Assembly (NCBI GenBank): GCA_021779955.1
Contig: JAJXZS010000035.1
Span: forward strand, 62,001 to 126,000
DNA: 64,000 bases
Source: Chloroflexota bacterium
GTDB lineage: Bacteria > Chloroflexota > Anaerolineae > Anaerolineales > Anaerolineaceae
Direction: 5' to 3'
Part shown: positions 59,485-64,000 of the stretch, piece by piece
How positions within the stretch are numbered: position 1 is the first letter of the stretch
Layout: each line of letters starts with the position of its first letter
The notes under the pieces: generated by a model
Seen by the model: the letters and a program-made list of their open reading frames with translations, nothing else
What the model was told of the DNA's origin: nothing
Databases searched by the model: none
Made by a program: the position numbers and the translations under genes

Positions 59485-59540
59485 GGTTTGATTTTACATC
59501 AAGCATCCTCAATTCAAATTGAGAAAAGTGTAATTAACAA

Positions 59541-59570
59541 AAATCAGGGTGGATCGCTCCACCCTGATTT
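59541..59570 (-). terminator. Terminator of the M32 carboxypeptidase gene
   Basis: AAATCAGGGTGGA / TCCACCCTGATTT, 13-bp perfect stem, TCGC loop. On the minus strand TTGTT follows. Confidence 0.85.
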
Positions 59571-59581
59571 GTTGGAGCATA

Positions 59582-61084
59582 CTAGAAACCGTAGATATCC
59601 GAATACTTCTTGCTCAAATAAGCCAGGTAAGGTTCGGGGCGAATCTTGGTGCCTGTTACGCGTTGGACGAGCTCCTGCGGCTCAAACTTGGCGCCATGGC
59701 GATAGATATTCTCGCGCAGCCAGCCCAGGATCACGTCGAACCTGCCATCTTCGATCAGTCCATCGATGTCGGATAGCTGACTCTTCATCTTCTCCATAAT
59801 CTGCGCCGAGACGAGGTTGCCAAGGGCGTAGGTTGGGAAGTAGCCCAGCATGCCGCCAGACCAGTGCACGTCCTGGAGGACACCCCTGCGGTCGTTTGGA
59901 GGGGTGATTCCCAGGAATTCATGCATCCTGGCGTTCCACGCCGCGGGCAAGTCCTTGACCTTGAGCGAGTCTTCCATCAGGGCAATTTCGAGCTCGAGAC
60001 GAAGCATGATGTGTAAATTGTAGGTTGCCTCGTCAGCTTCGGTGCGCACGAACGAAGGCTCCACCTTGTTCACTGCCTTATAGAAAGCTTCCAATGAGAC
60101 ATTCGCCAACTGTGCAGGGAAGATCTTCTGCAGCCTCGGATAGAAGCGCTTCCAGAAGGCTTTGGAGCGCCCGATCAGATTTTCCCACAGCCGCGACTGG
60201 GATTCGTGTACCGCCATCGATGCGCCGGTCGCCTGGGGCAATCTACGCAGCGAGGGTGAAATGCCCTGTTCGTACATGGCATGCCCGCTTTCGTGCATTG
60301 TGCTGAACATGGCCGTGGTGACATGTTCCGGATAATAGTGCGTTGTGATGCGCACGTCATCGATGCCAAGGCTTGTCGTGAACGGATGAACCGACACATC
60401 CTGCCTGCCGCGGTTGAAATCGTAGCCGAAAGCCTTCGCCACTTCCACGCCAAACTCTTCCTGACCTTTGACGTCATAAGATGTCTTCAGGAAGCTGTCG
60501 TCGACTTGCGGCCTGTCCTTGATCGCCTTGATGATCTTGATCTGTTCGGGGCGTAATTTGCCGAAAACATCCTGCACATCTGCGGTCTTCAGGCCCGGCT
60601 CGAAGTCCTGCAGCAGGGGATCGTAGACATGATCATACGGCTTGAAGAAACCGGCATACTCGCGCCGTAATTCGACGATCTTTTCGAGATGCGGGCGGAA
60701 GATGGAAAAATCGTCCTTTTCCTTGGCTTCTTCCCAGGCGCTCTGGCCGAGCGTGGTCACGCGTGCGAATTCCGCGACATGCTCGGTGGGCACCTTCGAT
60801 GCTCGCTCGTAATCGTAGGCGGTGCGCTTGATCATGCAGGCATCGTCAGAATCGGGGTCGAGTGTTTCAGCATAGGGTTTGAGCGCTTCAAGTAAGTCGC
60901 CCAATTCTTTTGAGGTTGCCATCTCATGAACCTTCGCAGAGAGCGTGGAGTTGATGTTCCCGCGATCCTCTGCGCCGCCGCGCGGCATGTATACCTGCTG
61001 ATCCCATCCAACAACGGCGAGGGTACGGTCCATGTCGGTGAGTTCGGCAAGCAGCGTTTTTAATTGTTCAAGCTTCTCGTTCAT
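59582..61084 (-). CDS. M32-family (Taq-type) metallocarboxypeptidase
   Basis: 500 residues, usual for M32. Zinc motif MHESGHAMYEQG (H-E-x-x-H), then HESQSRLWENLIGRS (third ligand Glu and the family's H-E-S-Q-S-R) and IRTEADEATYNLHIMLRLELE (cited in parts; the family's R-x-x-A-D-E-x-T-Y). Cytoplasmic; trims C-terminal residues from peptides. AAGGAG upstream. SerA-like gene lies directly upstream on the same strand (33 bp). Confidence 0.93.
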   Translation of the reverse strand: MNEKLEQLKTLLAELTDMDRTLAVVGWDQQVYMPRGGAEDRGNINSTLSAKVHEMATSKELGDLLEALKPYAETLDPDSDDACMIKRTAYDYERASKVPTEHVAEFARVTTLGQSAWEEAKEKDDFSIFRPHLEKIVELRREYAGFFKPYDHVYDPLLQDFEPGLKTADVQDVFGKLRPEQIKIIKAIKDRPQVDDSFLKTSYDVKGQEEFGVEVAKAFGYDFNRGRQDVSVHPFTTSLGIDDVRITTHYYPEHVTTAMFSTMHESGHAMYEQGISPSLRRLPQATGASMAVHESQSRLWENLIGRSKAFWKRFYPRLQKIFPAQLANVSLEAFYKAVNKVEPSFVRTEADEATYNLHIMLRLELEIALMEDSLKVKDLPAAWNARMHEFLGITPPNDRRGVLQDVHWSGGMLGYFPTYALGNLVSAQIMEKMKSQLSDIDGLIEDGRFDVILGWLRENIYRHGAKFEPQELVQRVTGTKIRPEPYLAYLSKKYSDIYGF

Positions 61085-61117
61085 TTATTCTCCTTGATGA
61101 TGTCGATAATGACCCGT

Positions 61118-62059
61118 CTACGCAACCCTCCAATGTAAGGGTTGGTTTTCCATGGCATTGATCACTTCTTCAGAAATATCGTGGGCGGCGCGGGTTTGCG
61201 CTTCCATCGTTTGCGCGCCAATGTGTGGAGTTCCGACCACCTTCGGATGCATAACAAGTTCTGACTGGCCCGGGGGCTCCGTGGCATAGACGTCCAGTGC
61301 TGCGCCGGCAACTTTGCCCGAGTTAAGCGCTTCCAACAGTGCGGCTTCATCGATCACACCGCCGCGGGCTGCGCAAATGATGTAAACACCCTTCTTCATC
61401 TTTGCGAATGCTTTGGCATCCAGCATGCCTTTTGTCTCTGGCGTCAGCGGCAGGTGCATGGTGATGAAATCTGCAGACGCCAGCAGCGCATCGAGACTCA
61501 CCGGTTCACCGCCACGTTTGCGGATCTCATCGGCAGGGATGAGAGGGTCATAGCCGGTAATTTTCATGTCGAATGCGGCAGCCCGTTTGGCAACCGCCGC
61601 GCCGATGCGGCCAAATCCCACGATGCCAAGGGTTTTGCCCATCAGTTCGGTGCCTTCGAGTTCCTTCTTCAGCCATTTTCCGGATTTCAAGCCGGCATCG
61701 GCACGCGCAATCTCGCGTACAGCGGAAAGCATCAAGCCCATGGTCAGCTCGGCAACTGCAACCGAGGTGGCAAGCGGTGAATTGACGACGGTTACACCGT
61801 GCGCTTTGGCAGCTTCGAGATCGATGTTATCCACCCCAACTCCGGCGCGTCCGACAACCTTGAGTTTCTTTCCTGCATCGAAGACTGCCGCAGTGACCTT
61901 CGTCCTTCCGCGGACGATCAATCCTTCATACTCTCCAACCACCTGCAGCAACTCATCTGCGGTGATCCCAGGTTTGTCAACTAATTCGACTGACTTTCGC
62001 AAAATCTCTTTCCCATTTTCTTCCAGACCATCGGTCAGCAAAACCTTCCAGGCAGACAT
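61118..62059 (-). CDS. serA: D-3-phosphoglycerate dehydrogenase-like 2-hydroxyacid dehydrogenase
   Basis: 313 residues, i.e. the short form without an ACT domain. NAD site VGFGRIGAAVAKRAAAF; catalytic Arg in CAARGGVIDE, Glu in ATEPPG, His in VGTPHIGAQT. Substrate loop VRGRTKVTAAVF and GRAGVGVDNID are standard for SerA-type enzymes, but other 2-hydroxyacids are possible. AAGGAG before the ATG. With the class V aminotransferase (46700) it could form part of the phosphoserine route. Confidence 0.85.
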   Translation of the reverse strand: MSAWKVLLTDGLEENGKEILRKSVELVDKPGITADELLQVVGEYEGLIVRGRTKVTAAVFDAGKKLKVVGRAGVGVDNIDLEAAKAHGVTVVNSPLATSVAVAELTMGLMLSAVREIARADAGLKSGKWLKKELEGTELMGKTLGIVGFGRIGAAVAKRAAAFDMKITGYDPLIPADEIRKRGGEPVSLDALLASADFITMHLPLTPETKGMLDAKAFAKMKKGVYIICAARGGVIDEAALLEALNSGKVAGAALDVYATEPPGQSELVMHPKVVGTPHIGAQTMEAQTRAAHDISEEVINAMENQPLHWRVA

Positions 62060-62190
62060 ACGAGGACTCCTTTAGAAATGATAGGTACCCGGGGACAAAA
62101 ATCCCCCATGTAATTTTACACTAAATGTAACCCGGCTTGGCGCCGGTTACCCGGTGCTGCGCGTATGAATGCGCCGATTCCCCCAGGCAA

Positions 62191-62199
62191 TGGTACAAT
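62191..62199 (+). promoter_or_regulatory. Extended -10 promoter, leaderless start likely
   Basis: TGGTACAAT ends 6 bp before the GTG at 62206 and no ribosome site lies between, so transcription should start at or next to the start codon. Confidence 0.5.
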
Positions 62200-62205
62200 C
62201 GACGC

Positions 62206-62814
62206 GTGGAAGAAATCAAAAACGGCCTCGACGGTCGCGTGAACCCGCGGATGTATGCAATCGAACCCATCAAACGCTGCGCTCTCTCAGAGTGTAAAGG
62301 CGCATGCTGTGTTTTTGGCGTCTGGGTGGACTCGCGTGAAGTCGAAGACATCTTGAAGAATTCAGCCCTCATTGCCCCGCACCTGGATGAGTCGCTGCGA
62401 GACCCGGGGTTGTGGTTTGCAGGTTTTGAAGACGATGACGAACGTGCGCCGAGCGGCAGGGTAATCCATACCGCAGTCGAGACCAGGTCGGATCACTATG
62501 GCGGAACCGCTTGCATTTTTTGGCGCTCTGATGCAAAATGCGCATTACAGGTGGCTGGTGTTGCCAACAGCCTTCATCCATGGCGGTTTAAACCTTTCTA
62601 CTGCATCCTGCATCCCCTCGATCTTGATGAACAGGGACGCATTACTGTAGATGAAACCACCACCCTGTTGGATGAGAAAGGTAGCTGCCTGGTACCCGCA
62701 GACAACCCCGTACCATTGATCGAAACGTTTGCAGATGAGTTGGAATATCTTCTAGGCATCAAAGGGTTCAACGCTCTGAAAGAAGAATTTCGAGCCAGGA
62801 GAGGTCCAAAATGA
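62206..62814 (+). CDS. DUF3109-like Cys-cluster protein
   Basis: 202 residues from GTG 62206. RCALSECKGACCVFGVWVD carries the C-x4-C-x3-CC cluster, and later GGTACIFWRSDAKCALQ and KPFYCILHPLDL add the Cys/His residues of the DUF3109/YkgJ-like family, thought to bind zinc or an Fe-S cluster. Upstream in-frame codons from 62137 overlap the promoter and are rejected. Coupled to the GNAT gene by a 4-bp overlap. Confidence 0.8.
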   Translation: MEEIKNGLDGRVNPRMYAIEPIKRCALSECKGACCVFGVWVDSREVEDILKNSALIAPHLDESLRDPGLWFAGFEDDDERAPSGRVIHTAVETRSDHYGGTACIFWRSDAKCALQVAGVANSLHPWRFKPFYCILHPLDLDEQGRITVDETTTLLDEKGSCLVPADNPVPLIETFADELEYLLGIKGFNALKEEFRARRGPK

Positions 62815-63329
62815 ATCAGAACTCCCCCTTCAAGATTCGACCGCTGACTCCCTCAGATCGCACGTGGCTTGAGGCTTTCATCATCGAGCATTGGGGGGCA
62901 AAAGAAGTCATCGCTCATAACACCATCTATCTACCTGCCACTTTGCCAGGGTTCGTTGTCGAGATCGAAAATCAGTTTGTGGGTGTAATCACCTATCAGA
63001 TTCGCCAGACGGATTGCGAGCTGGTGACGGTCAATTGCACGCCAAGGCTTTCAGGGATCGGCACTGCCCTCATCCACGCAGTGGAAGAAATCGCTCTCGA
63101 AGCGGGCTGCAAGCGCTGCTGGATGGTCACCACAAACGACAATCTCGACGCGTTGCGTTTCTACCAGCGGCGCGGATACCGTCTCTCGGCCATCCACTAC
63201 GGTGCCGTGAGCGCGGCCCGTAATGTCAAGCCGGCGATCCCCAAAATTGGCGAGTACGGCATCGAGCTGCAGGATGAGATCGTCCTCGAGAAACATCTCA
63301 AGCCCCGCACCGATACCCTGGCGATTTGA
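62811..63329 (+). CDS. GNAT-family N-acetyltransferase
   Basis: 172 residues. FVVEIENQFVGVITYQI, then TVNCTPRLSGIGTALIHAVEEIA (acetyl-CoA loop R-x-x-G-I-G) and LDALRFYQRRGYRLSAIH, the usual motif B and final strands. The ATG overlaps the DUF3109-like stop. Substrate unknown. Different subfamily from the GNAT at 16987. Confidence 0.88.
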   Translation: MNQNSPFKIRPLTPSDRTWLEAFIIEHWGAKEVIAHNTIYLPATLPGFVVEIENQFVGVITYQIRQTDCELVTVNCTPRLSGIGTALIHAVEEIALEAGCKRCWMVTTNDNLDALRFYQRRGYRLSAIHYGAVSAARNVKPAIPKIGEYGIELQDEIVLEKHLKPRTDTLAI

Positions 63330-63354
63330 ACAAAATCTTCTATCGGGTTATGCG

Positions 63355-64000
63355 ATGAAAAGACGTTTGCCATTATGGGTAGCCGCACCATTGATTTTCA
63401 CGCTCGCTTTCGGCGGAGTGACAGCTCCTCAGCCAGCGTATGCCCAATCGAAACAAATCTCGATCAACCCTGACCAGGCCATCTGCCTGCCCGGCGCTGA
63501 TTCTGCCCCCGGAAGCTGCATGCTGGCAGGCCCATCTCAACGCCTGAGCGAACTGGCCGCCATGGGAATCACTTTCCCTGAAGACCCGCTTCCGCTGGCG
63601 CACCCGCCTTATGAACTGAGCCACATCCACTTCGCCTATGCGCTGCTGGATAACGCTGAAATTCCGGTGTATGCCAGCCTGCAAGACGCGATCGACGGCA
63701 AGCAGAGCGGCACATTACCCAAAAGCAAGCTCAAGTACATCTCTTATTACGACCGCGAGGTGACCGACCGCGGGACTTTTTACCTGAATTCTAAAGGCCA
63801 GTGGCTCAGCGGTGAATACGTCAGCCGCGTCTCGGTGCCATACCTTCAGGGGTATCTGGTCAAGGGGCCGCTTTATACTACTTTCGCCTGGGTGAAACAG
63901 GAGTGCCAGTCACAGACCGCGCCGGGTTACCTCGGAGCAACACCTCGTAAAGACTACCAGCGCATGGATGTCGTGCGGGTCTACGACACGAAGATAGCCG
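63355..64000 (+). CDS. Secreted protein, 3' truncated by window
   Basis: At least 215 residues, frame still open at base 64000. Signal peptide (PLWVAAPLIFTLAFGGVTA, cleavage near AYAQS). Mature part has SMLAGPSQRLSELAAMGITFPEDPLP and WVKQECQSQTAPGYLGATP. Together with VVRVYDTKIA it recalls the N-terminal part of Chloroflexota L,D-transpeptidases, but the catalytic region is outside the window, so this is only a guess. Confidence 0.6.
   Translation, partial: MKRRLPLWVAAPLIFTLAFGGVTAPQPAYAQSKQISINPDQAICLPGADSAPGSCMLAGPSQRLSELAAMGITFPEDPLPLAHPPYELSHIHFAYALLDNAEIPVYASLQDAIDGKQSGTLPKSKLKYISYYDREVTDRGTFYLNSKGQWLSGEYVSRVSVPYLQGYLVKGPLYTTFAWVKQECQSQTAPGYLGATPRKDYQRMDVVRVYDTKIA

Overview
The window reads as a stretch of chromosome from a Chloroflexota bacterium, most likely an Anaerolineae relative. 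This is inference from gene style, not from a marker gene: (T/S/P)-rich lipoproteins with SH3-like domains, large membrane GT-C-type transferases, an anchored extracellular pullulanase, a sortase, several Zn-ribbon/membrane proteins, GTG/TTG starts and GC-rich codon use. The first gene (1-1458) and the last gene (63355-64000) are cut by the window edges.

Layout. 1-3.2 kb: tandem pair of GT-C-like membrane proteins. 3.3-8.5 kb: MFS exporter divergent from a secreted pullulanase. 8.7-13.5 kb: marR plus a heterodimeric ABC exporter, with a clear promoter and operator. 13.7-15.3 kb: duplicated SH3 lipoproteins. 15.4-17.8 kb: chromate transporter, DsrE-like and GNAT genes. 17.8-19.4 kb: structured leader/terminator, an unknown secreted protein and a decayed second copy of the GNAT 3' end. 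19.4-22.3 kb: AT-rich patch with a Pycsar-effector-like membrane protein, followed by a SatD-like/DUF3307 pair. 22.5-23.8 kb: two unknown membrane proteins. 24.1-33.6 kb: compact phage head/lysis cassette (terminase, portal, protease-capsid, holin, GH25 lysozyme, connector) with no recognisable tail tape measure, integrase or repressor. 33.7-42.2 kb: unknown membrane proteins, a REC-REC-PAS-GAF-HD-GYP protein, tatCAB, a phosphoesterase lipoprotein and another GT-C-like protein. 42.5-46.6 kb: a complete 4.05 kb integrative element flanked by 86-bp perfect direct repeats, each holding a whole tRNA-Lys(UUU), with tyrosine recombinase, ribbon-helix-helix proteins and a Rep-like gene carrying palindromic iterons. 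46.7-64 kb: aminotransferase, sortase, HAD phosphatase, two CDF transporters, YhfC-like protease, second HD-GYP, DUF2089/SHOCT-like pair, MFS, M32 carboxypeptidase, SerA-like dehydrogenase, DUF3109-like protein, GNAT and a truncated secreted protein.

Most unusual: (1) the small tRNA-Lys element, which has separated the tRNA promoter (right copy) from the tRNA terminator (left copy); (2) the phage-head cassette, possibly a domesticated or gene-transfer-agent-like locus; (3) degenerate 7-bp-period intergenic repeats at about nine places, including inside the phage cassette; (4) a four-site DnaA-box-like cluster inside the terminase gene; (5) a Pycsar-type effector beside a SatD protein whose motifs resemble class III nucleotidyl cyclases. 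All function calls rest on motif reading by eye; no database search was possible.
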